NCBI GenBank assembly: GCA_025618425.1
Contig: CM046838.1
Span: 42,728,709 to 42,792,708, forward strand
DNA from: Heliocidaris tuberculata
Taxonomy: Eukaryota > Echinodermata > Echinoidea > Camarodonta > Echinometridae
Length of the DNA stretch: 64,000 nucleotides
Direction of reading: 5' to 3'
A program made the position numbers and the translations under genes. Positions within the stretch are counted from its first letter, which is position 1. Each line of letters begins with the position of its first letter. Of this stretch, positions 13,601-21,334 are shown piece by piece. The notes beneath the pieces were generated by a model that was not told the DNA's origin, ran no database searches, and saw only the letters and a list, made by a program, of their open reading frames with translations.

Positions 13601-13707
13601 GAATGCTATAATATGCACATAAATGACTGTATAAAAATATGTGTAGTCATTATACGTCTTACCGCTAATTCGGCAGTCATGCCATATCCCTTCGGTCGGT
13701 TGGCCAT
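1477..13707 (-). CDS. TAGLN: Transgelin-like actin-binding protein (calponin family), five exons
   Basis: Spliced gene; coding exons are 13663-13707, 6749-6921, 4709-4775, 2766-2870 and 1477-1692, read on the minus strand. All introns are GT-AG and the phases agree: exon 2 ends with CA and exon 3 supplies the C of a His codon. The product is 201 residues, the usual length for transgelins. A calponin-homology domain covers about residues 24-135 (LKDGVILC at 65-72, KPGSVKKI at 79-86, DLFQTVDLYE at 115-124). One calponin-type repeat follows (GLQAGSNKGASQAG at 177-190). The start MANRPKGYGM matches the typical N-terminus of the family. Family members bind and bundle F-actin in muscle and other contractile cells. 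The orthology (transgelin, MP20 or a short calponin) cannot be fixed without a tree, but family membership is very secure. The introns are full of transposons, yet every exon is clean. Confidence 0.93.
1867..2421. repeat. Palindromic dispersed element in transgelin intron 4
   Basis: The arm at 1867-1977 matches the reverse complement of 2325-2421; both contain CAGATTATGTAATCCCTAAG. The central part contains the TTAACCC mini-element at 2170. This is the shape of a non-autonomous DNA transposon with long inverted ends and a nested insertion. Confidence 0.6.
2170..2248. mobile_element. TTAACCC mini-element, copy 1 (~79 bp)
   Basis: Begins TTAACCCGTTGACTACTGAA and ends CCCGTAGGCAATGGGTAA. Copies at 30351-30399 and 46244-46324 share both ends. 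TTAA followed by CCC is the signature of piggyBac-type termini; family assignment is inference. Confidence 0.6.
2563..2713 (+). repeat. GAA/AGG trinucleotide microsatellite
   Basis: About 150 bp of imperfect purine repeat, all R on the plus strand. Open frames across it on both strands are low-complexity artefacts. Confidence 0.9.
2766..2870 (-). CDS. TAGLN: Transgelin-like gene, coding exon 4 (end of CH domain)
   Basis: 35 codons, phase 0 at both ends: MENIGNFLSGCESLG then MNKVDLFQTVDLYEANNIPQ. Acceptor ...tgttttcttgcag; donor GTGATT, which is weaker than the other donors in the gene. It lies just beside a GAA/CTT microsatellite in the intron. Confidence 0.93.
3252..3472. mobile_element. 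hAT-like G-tract MITE (221 bp) in transgelin intron 3
   Basis: Starts CAAGGGCGTTTG and ends CAGCAATGCCCCTG; two long G tracts lie inside. Flanking 8-mers aataaatg and gctaaatg agree at 6 of 8 positions, compatible with an aged hAT target duplication. Confidence 0.55.
4088..4522. mobile_element. TTAACCCTTTC-ended element (435 bp)
   Basis: TTAACCCTTTC at the left and GAAAGGGTTAA at the right form a perfect 11-bp inverted repeat including the TTAA. The interior is AT-rich with no coding capacity. The ends resemble piggyBac MITEs. Confidence 0.6.
4709..4775 (-). CDS. TAGLN: Transgelin-like gene, coding exon 3 (central CH domain)
   Basis: A 67-nt exon. Acceptor ...tttgttcaacag and donor GTAAGG. 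One base completes the split His codon; the next 22 codons encode LINIIKPGSVKK and INSSKMAFKQ, the most recognisable stretch of type-3 CH domains. Confidence 0.94.
4810..4955. repeat. Short palindromic element in transgelin intron 2
   Basis: CTTATAAAGAGTTGCGAT on the left is mirrored by ATCGCAACTCTTTATAAT on the right, with a further GCGATC-rich inner arm. About 145 bp, a hairpin-capable MITE-like unit. Confidence 0.5.
5054..5605. mobile_element. TTAA-target long-TIR element (552 bp)
   Basis: TTAAAGGGGAAGTTCACCCT at the left; the right end AGGGTGGACTTTCCCTTTAA is its near reverse complement. The arms are long: GAGCTCC...CAAATGGGAGAGG-type blocks and the TTTGATTGATTACAAC block occur in both. 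A G tract lies in the centre. TTAA at both ends suggests piggyBac- or Kolobok-type target choice. Confidence 0.7.
5707..6120. repeat. G tract and partial hAT-like end, intron 2
   Basis: A 21-base G run is followed by CAGTGACGGATCCAGGAT (an hAT-like left end at 5732) and the recurring block GACAAGCAAGAAAAAAAAGG. No right end was found. An open frame at 5770-6120 (minus) crosses this and has no recognisable domain. Confidence 0.45.
6149..6308. mobile_element. hAT-like MITE (160 bp) with 8-bp target duplication
   Basis: Left end CAGTGGCGGATCTAC, right end GGGTCCGCCCCCT; flanked by GGATGTAG at 6141-6148 and 6309-6316. It is a reverse-oriented relative of 59368-59528: both carry GTGCCCCCTCTTTTACAAAA-type ends and a CTTAATTGTGTAC-type centre. 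Confidence 0.75.
6450..6720. repeat. ATT/TAG-rich simple sequence, intron 2
   Basis: Degenerate trinucleotide sequence (ATT, TAG and TCA variants), directly downstream of exon 2. No coding signal. Confidence 0.7.
6749..6921 (-). CDS. TAGLN: Transgelin-like gene, coding exon 2 (first half of CH domain)
   Basis: The acceptor ...ctatctag precedes AAAAAAACTGCATCC. The exon carries 57 codons plus two bases and ends ...GTCATCCTCTGCCA before donor GTAAGT. It encodes KKTASKFDAG through KDGVILC. A 15-20 base C tract on the coding strand (the G tract near 6944-6961) lies in the polypyrimidine region upstream of the acceptor. Confidence 0.93.
7000..8550. other. Transgelin intron 1, proximal part, mostly unassigned
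   Basis: AT-rich sequence with C and G tracts (8031-8041, 8489-8502). ORFs here (for example 7750-8136 plus) have no domain signature and biased composition. I see no exon. Confidence 0.5.
8553..9138. mobile_element. TTAA-target fold-back element (586 bp)
   Basis: TTAAAGGAGAATGAAACC at the left and its reverse complement at the right. The arms stay inverted for about 250 bp each (shared blocks TTGGCAATGTTGCTTCAAA and GAGAGTTGTCCTAC), so nearly the whole element can fold back. A 132-bp internally deleted relative is at 47833. The open frame at 8772-9020 is part of the element. Confidence 0.8.
9200..9760. other. Transgelin intron 1, middle part, unassigned
   Basis: Contains a C tract near 9581 and a G tract near 9682, 100 bp apart and of opposite sense. 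No recognisable element ends or ORF of interest. Confidence 0.4.
9810..10235. repeat. GATC/CTCGAG-rich palindromic repeat, two major blocks
   Basis: Blocks at about 9820-9970 and 10105-10235 share an order of motifs: GAGATCAAGATCAA, ATCGAGGTTAC, GATGCCGATCTCG, GACTGGTCTCGAGATCAAG, GATCTCGAGGTACCCAA. Between them, 10048-10092 holds four tandem GATCTCGAGCG units. Open frames on the minus strand here are repeat translations. Confidence 0.75.
10745..11090. repeat. Tandem pair of ~165-bp C-tract units
   Basis: Two units share GGGGACGTGCCC, a C tract, ATCTGGC, TTTTAAGAAAGCA and GTCAGAGAA(G/C)TTTGGAGTG. The left starts near an hAT-like end (CAGTTGAGGATCCGG at about 10752). Probably an element with an internal duplication. 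Confidence 0.55.
11124..11180 (-). mobile_element. LINE 3' tail fragment (minus orientation)
   Basis: On the minus strand a unique sequence ends in TTCAATAAATTGATTTGATT, a short 3' pentanucleotide repeat tail of the kind left by non-LTR retrotransposons. The same tail type occurs near 63069-63110. Confidence 0.35.
11300..11371. mobile_element. hAT-like right-end fragment
   Basis: C tract followed by CCTATATCCACCACTG, the right end of the G-tract hAT-like family. No left end is nearby. Confidence 0.35.
11500..12000. mobile_element. Degraded TTAA-target element
   Basis: Left end TTAAAGGGAAAGTCTACCCT matches the 5054 and 16567 families. The inverted CATAACTTTC block occurs near 11950, but the terminal right repeat is gone. 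Confidence 0.45.
12110..13020. other. Transgelin intron 1, distal part, unassigned
   Basis: Starts with a 20-plus base C tract at 12115-12137; otherwise mixed-composition unique-looking sequence ending in a CTT-rich stretch near 12940-12990. It may contain regulatory DNA of the gene, but no motif decides this. Confidence 0.35.
13038..13195. promoter_or_regulatory. Duplicated palindromic motif in transgelin intron 1
   Basis: Two diverged copies of a block run from an ACTCTATT stretch to a GGA(A/G)GTCACGT site. Their cores are TCACGTCAGTGA (13071-13082) and TCACGTTAGTGA (13181-13192). The second extends to the imperfect palindrome GTCACGTTAGTGAC. They lie about 0.5-0.6 kb inside intron 1, a usual place for enhancers, but they could also be a decayed repeat. 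Confidence 0.3.
13663..13707 (-). CDS. TAGLN: Transgelin-like gene, coding exon 1
   Basis: Encodes MANRPKGYGMTAELA. The ATG is at 13707-13705, in the context gatcATGGCC with G at +4. The donor is GTAAGA, directly after an Ala codon (phase 0). The ATG is chosen because this is the canonical transgelin/MP20 N-terminus and because it joins exon 2 in frame. Confidence 0.92.
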
Positions 13708-13849
13708 GATCAAGCTTGAATCTTGTAAATGAATTCCTGGGATAAGAGTCAATCAGTTAGTTCGGAACTACCTGTTTCCTATGGGTGGGTGTGACGCTGT
13801 TCCTACTGTTCACTCCTCGGTGCAAGGAGGGTTACGGGATCAGTCAACA

Positions 13850-13884
13850 AGTATTTAAGATGACGTCAACTCGACGTGACCAAT
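13850..13884 (-). promoter_or_regulatory. Probable transgelin promoter: CCAAT box, CRE and weak TATA-like element
   Basis: 150-180 nt upstream of the ATG there is a perfect TGACGTCA palindrome (13861-13868, the CREB/ATF site), a CCAAT box at 13880-13884 (ATTGG on the gene strand) and a TTAAATA element near 13852-13858. The order on the gene strand is CCAAT, CRE, TATA-like, ATG. I saw no clear SRF CArG box. Function is inferred from position and motifs. Confidence 0.45.
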
Positions 13885-14229
13885 CACAAGGCCTTTCGCC
13901 GTGGACGCGGGCTTTTGCTAGCTTAGAATAACTTAGTTCAGAACTCTGATTTATTATTCACATTTGATAATATTCTTTCATTTCTTCCCAACAGGGCAGA
14001 ATGTAGGAACTGCCATTTCCTAATGAGACATAATCTTAACTCACAGTGATATTACGAGCATGATATGGACATACTAATAACACAGTTCCTCATAGAGCAT
14101 GTAGAATGATGAATAGTAATCATTGTAAGGTGGAAATGCGCATGCATGTAGCATGAATCATTTAGAATGACACTAATGTTTTGAATGGAAATCTCTCAAT
14201 ATTATTATCCAGGGGCAAGAGATATTCCT

Positions 14230-14445
14230 TCTCCAAGAGACAGAGAGAGAGAGAGATAGAGAGGGAAGGGAGGAAGAGACTCAGAGAGAGGGGGTAGGGA
14301 GAGAGAGCGGGAAAGGGAGGAAGGGGGAGGGGAGAGGTAGAGGGAAGAGGTAGAGGGAGAGAGAGAGGGGGGAAGGGAAAGAGAGAAAGAGAGGAGGTAG
14401 GGAAAGAGAAAGAGAGAGAGGAGAGAGAGGGAGAAAGAGAGAATA
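14230..14445 (+). repeat. GA-rich microsatellite
   Basis: About 215 bp of imperfect GA/GGA/GGAA repeat on the plus strand. Its antisense frame (14205-14609) is serine/leucine low-complexity translation, not a gene. Confidence 0.9.
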
Positions 14446-14529
14446 AAACAATTTTTAGGGTGTAGTTTTTTTTTCTTCTCCCCTTTTGGTTGGGAAAATT
14501 TCTCTGCCCCCCCCCCCCCCCCCCATCCC

Positions 14530-15860
14530 TCTTTAATGCCCGATTCTGGTAGGGATGGCGGGATTCTCGAAATTACATTCACATTAGAAAAAGATAAACT
14601 AATGAACAAAACAAAGACTTGAGCTATGGGAGGAAAGTGGACTTTGGAAGCCTCTTTTCAAATATTTCACCCCCTCAATCCTAGATCCGCCTTTAAATAT
14701 TAACCTTATTATGCTTATATTCCCGGCCCAAAGAAATTAGTGTGATGTCATTGAGTATGATTATAGAGTATGTCTTTTTTGTGGAGCAATTGCATTTTCG
14801 GAGGAACTGTTTAAAAGACTTTTTTGAATTATACATACAGGGTTCTCAGCCCATTTGGGTATATTAGTCCGAATATTTTGTTAAAAGCAAAACGAAAATT
14901 AAAAAAAAAAGAAAAAAAAAGAAAATAAAAAGATGACTGGGGGTGCCAACAAGGAAAATAGTTGGTGGTCAGATTTCCAAATTTGCCGACAGATGTTCAC
15001 AGTTTTTCCCCAATTAGCACAGTAAAAGGAAAGGTCGTCAATTATTTTTCAGATTTACATACAGCCTATAAAAACGTGTGTAAGTTAAATAGCGATGCTC
15101 CCGATGACGTCATGACGAGGTCTGTTCATCTCGAAGTAAACTCAGCGATCAGACCATCGTAGAGATCGATGGATCAGACATGATTTTGTGTCTATTATCC
15201 ATAGAAATCGGATATCTATGGACGCACGCCTGTAATTAGATCCAGTCATTTTCCGGGATTCCCCTTTGACGTAATTGTTGAAAAAAATTCATATAAAACC
15301 AATTACATATTTGAACACTTTTTTCCATATGTACTTAAGGAGGGAGAATAACTGGTTCAGATCAGTCAGAGAGCAGGAGTTGGTCCCAGTGGGATTTTAT
15401 GGGGACTTTATTCATGTTATTAGCAGCCTAAGAAACCTCATAACCACTGTAGCTCAGACCAGGTTTGTGGGTAGTCTAAGTTGCAGCCACTGTAGAGAGA
15501 AAAAAATGCAGAAAAACACCCCTTCATATTTTCAGGAAGTCAAGGAAATTATTTGAACTAGTCAAGACACGGGTTTGAATGGTGCCATTGCCAGCATTTT
15601 TTTTTCATGATTTTTTCATATCTCATTTTTAACACATGAGCCTATGGGGAAATAATTACAGGCGTGCGCCCCCTATGCTATTATCAGAGTGAGCCCTCTA
15701 TTTGAATAAGCTGTATAATCTACTACACTCTATACGTAAGTCAATCTATAGAACTCATACATTTGGATTGAATATCCTTTGAAAGTGTTTATTTCTCTTT
15801 TTTATGAATGGATAAGTTTTGAGAGGTCACATAGCATCGACCAAGAAAGTAATATACAAT
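14530..15860. other. Upstream flank of the transgelin-like gene, no gene seen
   Basis: Mixed AT-rich sequence. The 93-codon ORF at 15275-15556 (plus) has no recognisable domain. No element ends were found. Confidence 0.4.
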
Positions 15861-15864
15861 CATA

Positions 15865-15962
15865 GAGAGTGAGTCAGAAGGAGAGAGGGAGAGAGGGAGA
15901 GGGAGAAGGAGAGAAAGAGAGAGGGGAAGGAAGAAATCGAGAGGGGGACAGAGAAAGAGAGA

Positions 15963-15997
<35 letters not shown>

Positions 15998-16160
15998 ATG
16001 AGAGGAAGATAGAGAGAGGGAGGGAGGGAGAGAGAGAGAGGATTATAGAGAGAGAGAGGGGGGGGGGGTGCTGTATCTCATGTACTTTATAAATCCTCTT
16101 TCAGTTCAAAATGTACTTTATAAATCCTCTTTCAGTTCAAAATAGAAAAAAAAAAAAAAA
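15865..16160 (+). repeat. GA microsatellite followed by a 32-bp tandem duplication
   Basis: GA/GGGA repeat to about 16070, then two copies of a 32-bp unit containing TGTACTTTATAAATCCTC (16080-16143) and an A tract. Confidence 0.85.
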
Positions 16161-16566
16161 GTTGCATTCAAGCAGTAATTTCAGTTATACACTGGATAAT
16201 TCAAGTTAAAGATTTTAAGTTAACTCAATGACATTATCCAGTAGTACGCAAAGATGACTTAAGACAGAATTGTAAGAATTTATACCTTGTCCATGACTGT
16301 TTACTTTTTCATGTTTGTACAGAAAACTGAAATTAAAGACATTAAAAGAATATTCAAACAGCAACAACAAAAATCTTGATCTGTTCCCGACTAGCAGATA
16401 ATTATGATGCACTGTGTACTGCATTCAGATAGAGTAAGTAGGTAGCAGGCTTGCCTAGTACCTCCTTTCTACAGAGGGCTCACTCAAACACTACATTATT
16501 GTCACGTTCACTGAAAATGACAGACTTTATAGTCCTTTATTTTATGAGTAGCTTTTACAGCATGTT

Positions 16567-17390
16567 TTAAAGGGCAATCCAACCTTGGTAATAAGATGAT
16601 TTGTGTGAAAGCAGAAAAATAAGAAAAACAGTATGGTGAAAGTTTGAAAGAAATCGGACAAGGAATAAGAAAGGACAGGCGCGCCGGAAGCAGTTTGGGA
16701 TTGGGGGGGGGGGGGCAAACATTCCAGGGGGCTCACCTTTCAAGGGCTCATGTCTTCTCACCCCTAAAAAAACACACACGCTTTCCCACCTCTGAAAAGC
16801 ATTTTTGGGGTGTATTTCTACTGGAAAATTCTCTGACAAGCAAAAAAAACAAAACACCAGAATTATGCTCAAATTCTACTAAATTTTGTCAAATTATGCT
16901 AAAGCATACAAAGGCTTACAATTACGTAATAAAGCAATCAAGCTTTTAATATACACAGAATTTTTACTCCTTTACTACTGATTTTTTTTTTTTTTTTTTT
17001 TTACGGGGGGGGGCGAAAATGCATTTTGCCCCCCCCCCCCCCAATTTTTCGTTTGGGGGGGGGGGGCGACCGCCCCCCTGCCCCCCACTTCCGGCGCCTA
17101 TGAGAAAGGAGTATGGATGTTTGAAAAATGAGATCACTACATCTATGCGAATCTCAAATTGGCAATTTGGTGATTCGATTGTGAATTTGTCGTACACAAA
17201 AATATCATTAATTTGCGGTTTTCTTCGAAATTTCTTTGAAATTCCCATATGTATAGTGATTACAACTTTAAAAAAACTCATAACTTTCTTATTGCTTGTC
17301 CGATTTTGTTCAAACTTTCACTAATCTGCTTCTCTGATTTTTCCTCTTTCTTTCAAAGCAACTTGCTATTAAGGTCGGATTTCCCTTTAA
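16567..17390. mobile_element. TTAA-target element interrupted by an hAT-like MITE
   Basis: Outer ends TTAAAGGGCAATCCAACC and GGTCGGATTTCCCTTTAA are inverted. GAAAGTTTGAA...ATCGGACAAG-type inner arms match on both sides. The 16676-17102 element plus one target copy accounts for the excess length, giving an original of about 390 bp. Confidence 0.75.
16676..17102. mobile_element. hAT-like G/C-tract MITE (427 bp) with perfect 8-bp target duplication
   Basis: Starts CAGGCGCGCCGGAAG and ends CTTCCGGCGCCTATG; flanked by AGAAAGGA at 16668-16675 and 17103-17110. Contains the family block TTCTCTGACAAGCAAAAAAA and opposing G and C tracts near both ends. Inserted into an older TTAA element. Confidence 0.85.
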
Positions 17391-17394
17391 ACTT

Positions 17395-18460
17395 CCCGGG
17401 GGTCACTCACCACATTATGTGCTATGCAACCGCCAGACCGCGTCCAGAAAAAGCGTCGAAAAGGGTTTGTTTTCAACCTTAAGGCGTCGTCGACGTTTTC
17501 CTTATAAGAAGGGTGTTTTTTTTCAGCTTCAATCGCCGTTTAGAGTTCTAAATAACAGATTCGGTCTTCGACATTTAGGGTATAAATTGCATGTTAAGAT
17601 AATCCTTAAATTATGCTTTTCATCTGTTTCTACGATGGTAAATTATCATTTTACTTTCTACCATTTTCATTTCATCAGTGAAGATCGACTCACAAATACT
17701 GATTCATGCCATTTCGAGCTCATTCGATCCCCCCCCCCCACCATGCGCGAATCGAAATCGCGAGGCATTTCCTTACGTTGCATCAGATCACGAATATTTT
17801 GTTGATATGAATCAAAACACCAATTGGTGATTTGGATTGTTTGCATATACATTAGATATGATATCACTATTTAGTCCGTTGTCAAGTGGTCAAAAGATAG
17901 CCTTTTTGGAAATTTTGTGAGGATTTTTGGAAACATACATTTTTAGAAAGATAATGCCATGAATAAAACTATAAACGTTGTTTCCATATTTTAAAATGTG
18001 TCTAAAGTTACTTTTCAGATATTTTTAGAATGCTGATTTTGGTCAAATCGATGGTTTTTAAAAATTATTTTATAGAAAATGCTCTTAATTGCAATAGGGA
18101 TAGGAATTTCCGAGCTGTTTGCATTTAAGTAATATTAGAGATGACTTTCATGAAAAAATAATGCAGAAAAATAAATAATTATATCAAATATAGGACTTTA
18201 TTCATATCTTATTTAATACGCCCTCTACGATAAAGATCAAACATTGTGTTATGCTCTAATGACTGTTTCCTACAAATCAAATCTTATATTAGTGACCAAT
18301 AATAGATCAGTGGCATAATTCATTAAATTCTATACTTTGAAAATGTGTTGGCACATGGAGTGACAGTCAAAATAAACAGTGGTATAATAGAAGGAATCAA
18401 CAGAGGAGATGTATAAGTTTGTCATAAGTTTGAGCTAAACACCATGGTAAATCGTGATAT
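17395..18460. other. Unassigned AT-rich stretch
   Basis: ORFs on both strands (17419-17805 plus, 17667-17867 minus) overlap each other and show no domain. I see no clear repeat structure. Confidence 0.4.
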
Positions 18461-18463
18461 GTA

Positions 18464-18886
18464 TTAAGGCCACCTCACACCTTACGATCGGTCTGCGATC
18501 CGAGTTGTGAAATAAATCGCTATGGCATTAAAAACTGGCATTTTAACAAATGAAATTTACCCTATTCAGGTTCTGAAAAGTAATATGAATACTAAACATA
18601 GGGTTTTGGTGAGCTGTAAGCTTTCTAAAGGGAATACGGGCAAACTTAGTTTCAAATCGTAGGCAGTTGTGCGATTTTTGTGACGTCACTACGACTCGGA
18701 GCCGATTTGGCCATTCAACGGACTAGAAAACTCGGCAAAAGCCGTATTATCGAGATTAATATCTGTATGACTATTCAGACCCTCAGTCAAAAATATTTTT
18801 CGTTTTTAAATGATTTGTCAAATGATATTACATTTTCTTCTGAAATCGGATCGCAGACCGATCGTAAGGTGTGCGGTGGCCTTTAA
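18464..18886. mobile_element. TTAA-target element with ~40-bp inverted repeats (423 bp)
   Basis: TTAAGGCCACCTCACACCTT at the left and AAGGTGTGCGGTGGCCTTTAA at the right; the arms continue through ACGATCGGTCTGCGATCCGA. The interior has no coding capacity, though an ORF (18680-18886) runs into the right arm. Confidence 0.8.
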
Positions 18887-19085
18887 ACATCAGCACCTCC
18901 ATTCTTGGATGTAATATTTAAATTTAGGTTGATAATTTCTTTCGAATCTCACAAAGCTGTGAAATTTACAATTCCTACACATAATGATTATATTCAGATG
19001 TCTTTATTTTCGTGTAAAGCAAATTGAGAATCATACTATTAAGCTTTTATCAGAATTCCCTCTCCCCATCTTGCTAAACGATCTT

Positions 19086-19205
19086 TTTTTTCTCTCTCTC
19101 TCTCTATTTTCTTTCTTCTCTCTTTCTTTCTTCTTCTTCTTCTTCTTCTTCTTCTTCTTCTTCTTCTTTCTTCTTCTTCTTCTTTTTATTTTCTCTTCTT
19201 CATCA
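19086..19205 (-). repeat. CTT/TTC microsatellite
   Basis: About 120 bp of TTC repeat. It is the mirror of the GAA array at 20289-20400, one kilobase away in opposite orientation. Confidence 0.9.
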
Positions 19206-19556
19206 GTGTCCTCTCTAAATGCCCGTATGAATGATCTACAACCATTTATTCTTCATTTTTATCATATTGATAATAATTATTTCCATTTTGAAAGTCTTTA
19301 CAGAGAAAAGGAAGTTAATTTTAGATTATATAGAAATGATGGAAGCCCTAAACGAAACAGGCTTAAAGGTAGGTACTATAATAACAAAAAATAACTTTTT
19401 TGTTTTAATACATACCTATTCTATACAAATGAAAGAAGGCAAATATTCATTTCATAATGAATAGCGTGGAGTTGAAAAACATAAGAATTACATGTATTTA
19501 GATTTTGGAGAAAGTGAAGGAGAGAGAGAGAGAGAGAGCATTAAGTGCGGTGAGAG

Positions 19557-19610
19557 CAGTGGCGTAAATCCGTATCGAGGAGTGGGGGGGGGGGGGGGTG
19601 GGGGGGTTGT
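19557..19610. mobile_element. hAT-like left end with G tract
   Basis: CAGTGGCGTAAATCC followed by a G tract. A possible partner right end GGATTTACGCCAGTG is at 20720-20735, but the 1.2 kb between is mostly microsatellite and the flanks do not match, so the pairing is uncertain. Confidence 0.4.
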
Positions 19611-20089
19611 TGAAATAATTTGCCAACGTGATCTTGTTTGACAAACACAAGGCACGTTTTGTCATTCAAAAAACACTCATAGGCATATACCCCTCCCATA
19701 TCATTCACATTCAATCTAACACCCATCCACACCCCCCATACACACACACACCTCTAATCAATGCCTACAAACATCTAATTTTCTTCAAATGATGCGTCAT
19801 TCTAGAAGAGTGAAGAAGAGTTTTGAACATGATGTATAAAATCAGATGAAATCTCTTTTATTTCAGACTATGTTGCTTTAAAAATTTCTGTACATTCTCA
19901 GGGAAAAATCAAATACAATTATTATAATGACCATGATAATATCACTTTCCATACAGAATTTGAGACCCTGGAGAGTGAGAGAGAAACGGAGAGAGAGAGA
20001 GAGAGAGTGGGGGGGGGTGGAGCGGGGAGAAGCAGTCTCACCCCTACCTGATGAAAAGTGGTAAAGTTATTTTAGATATATTTTATAAC

Positions 20090-20610
20090 AATGATATGTT
20101 TGAAATATAAGGATGATAATAAAAACAATAATAATTTTATGAATAACATTATCAATAACAATTTAATATACCAAAATAATAGTAATATAACTATGAAAAT
20201 GATGATGATGATGATAATAACAATTACTGTAATAAATAACAATAATCATCCTCCTCCTCATTATCATCATTATCATCTTCATCAGGATAATAGAAGAAAA
20301 AGAAGAAGAAGAAGAAGAAGAAGAAGAAGAAGAAGAAGAAGAAGAAGAAAGAAGAAGAAGAAGAAAGAAAGAAAAAGAAGAAAGAAAAAGAAGAAGAATA
20401 ATAAACAAAACAAATGTGATAATACTGTTACCTGTTGATAATAATAATAATAAAAATGATAATGATTGCACTTCATTATAGACATAATAATAAAAGAAAT
20501 ATATAAATAATGATGGTTATAATAATAAATATGATTATGATAATAATAATGATGATAGTCATAACAAAGTTAATAATAATAATTATTGTAATGATAATAA
20601 TAGTGATAAT
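20090..20610. repeat. AAT/ATG simple sequence with an embedded GAA array
   Basis: Degenerate AAT/ATG/ATC trinucleotide sequence surrounds a pure GAA block at about 20289-20400. Long frames on both strands are repeat translations. Confidence 0.85.
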
Positions 20611-20649
20611 TAGATTCTAGTAACATATATTTTTTCATTTCTTTCATGA

Positions 20650-20740
20650 AAAGTGGGGGGATGATTGTACAGGCCACCCCCCCCCCTCGAAAAGTGGGGG
20701 GGGGGGGATATATCCCCCCATCCCCCTGGATTTACGCCAG
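20650..20740. mobile_element. hAT-like right end with C/G tracts
   Basis: C tract, G tract and CCTGGATTTACGCCAGTG, the right terminus of the G-tract family with one mismatch. Confidence 0.4.
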
Positions 20741-20744
20741 TGGG

Positions 20745-21300
20745 GGTGGAAGGAGAATTTTGATAGCGCATCAAGATTTTTAAAAAAATCCAATCAAAGA
20801 ATACGCTTTATAACATTTCCCACATTCAATCACTTTCGTAATTAAGATTAATTTCACAGCTTCATGAGATTTGAACGATGAGTGGTATGAGGTCCAAGAA
20901 TGTAGAGCTGATGCCAAAAGCCTACATCTCAAGGGACCAAAATTCCCAGAGACCGACAGGTCTCCGGCGGGTCTTCTGACAGTTTTTTTTTTTTCCAGGG
21001 TTCACTAGACGGATGGCCAATAAGACATTTTCCTTTTATGTAGGCATGTTTCTTTTTTTATGGTTCTCGTTGGCTATCAGTTTAGGGAACCTTTTGTAAA
21101 TGTCGGTCTCGTGGGCTGTCGGTCTACTGAGATATGAACCCGATATATAATGAGGCCAGTTCTCATTTAGAAACATAACGCCAGGATGCAATGCAATGAC
21201 AGAGAAAAATGAGGTGAATATTTATTTAAAAACAAAAACAAAAAACAAAAAAACAAACAAAAAACAATGGGAAAATGGGCATACGTGCACTGGTGCGCAA
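20745..21300. other. Left flank of the LINE, unassigned
   Basis: No element ends recognised. An A-rich stretch (AAACAAAAAAC type) precedes the LINE. It should include the missing left part of the 5' LTR if the LINE inserted inside it, but I could not match it to the 3' LTR. Confidence 0.3.
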
Positions 21301-21334
21301 GAGATTGGTAGAATTAAAAAAAAAAGGGGGGGGG

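Noticed and set aside
20091..20485. Arg/Lys-rich and Ser/Leu-rich frames
   Set aside because: Translation of the GAA and AAT repeats.
19557..20735. One 1.2-kb hAT-like element from the two CAGTGGCGTAAATCC-type ends
   Set aside because: The right end has a mismatch, flanking 8-mers do not agree and the interior is mostly microsatellite; could be two separate remnants.
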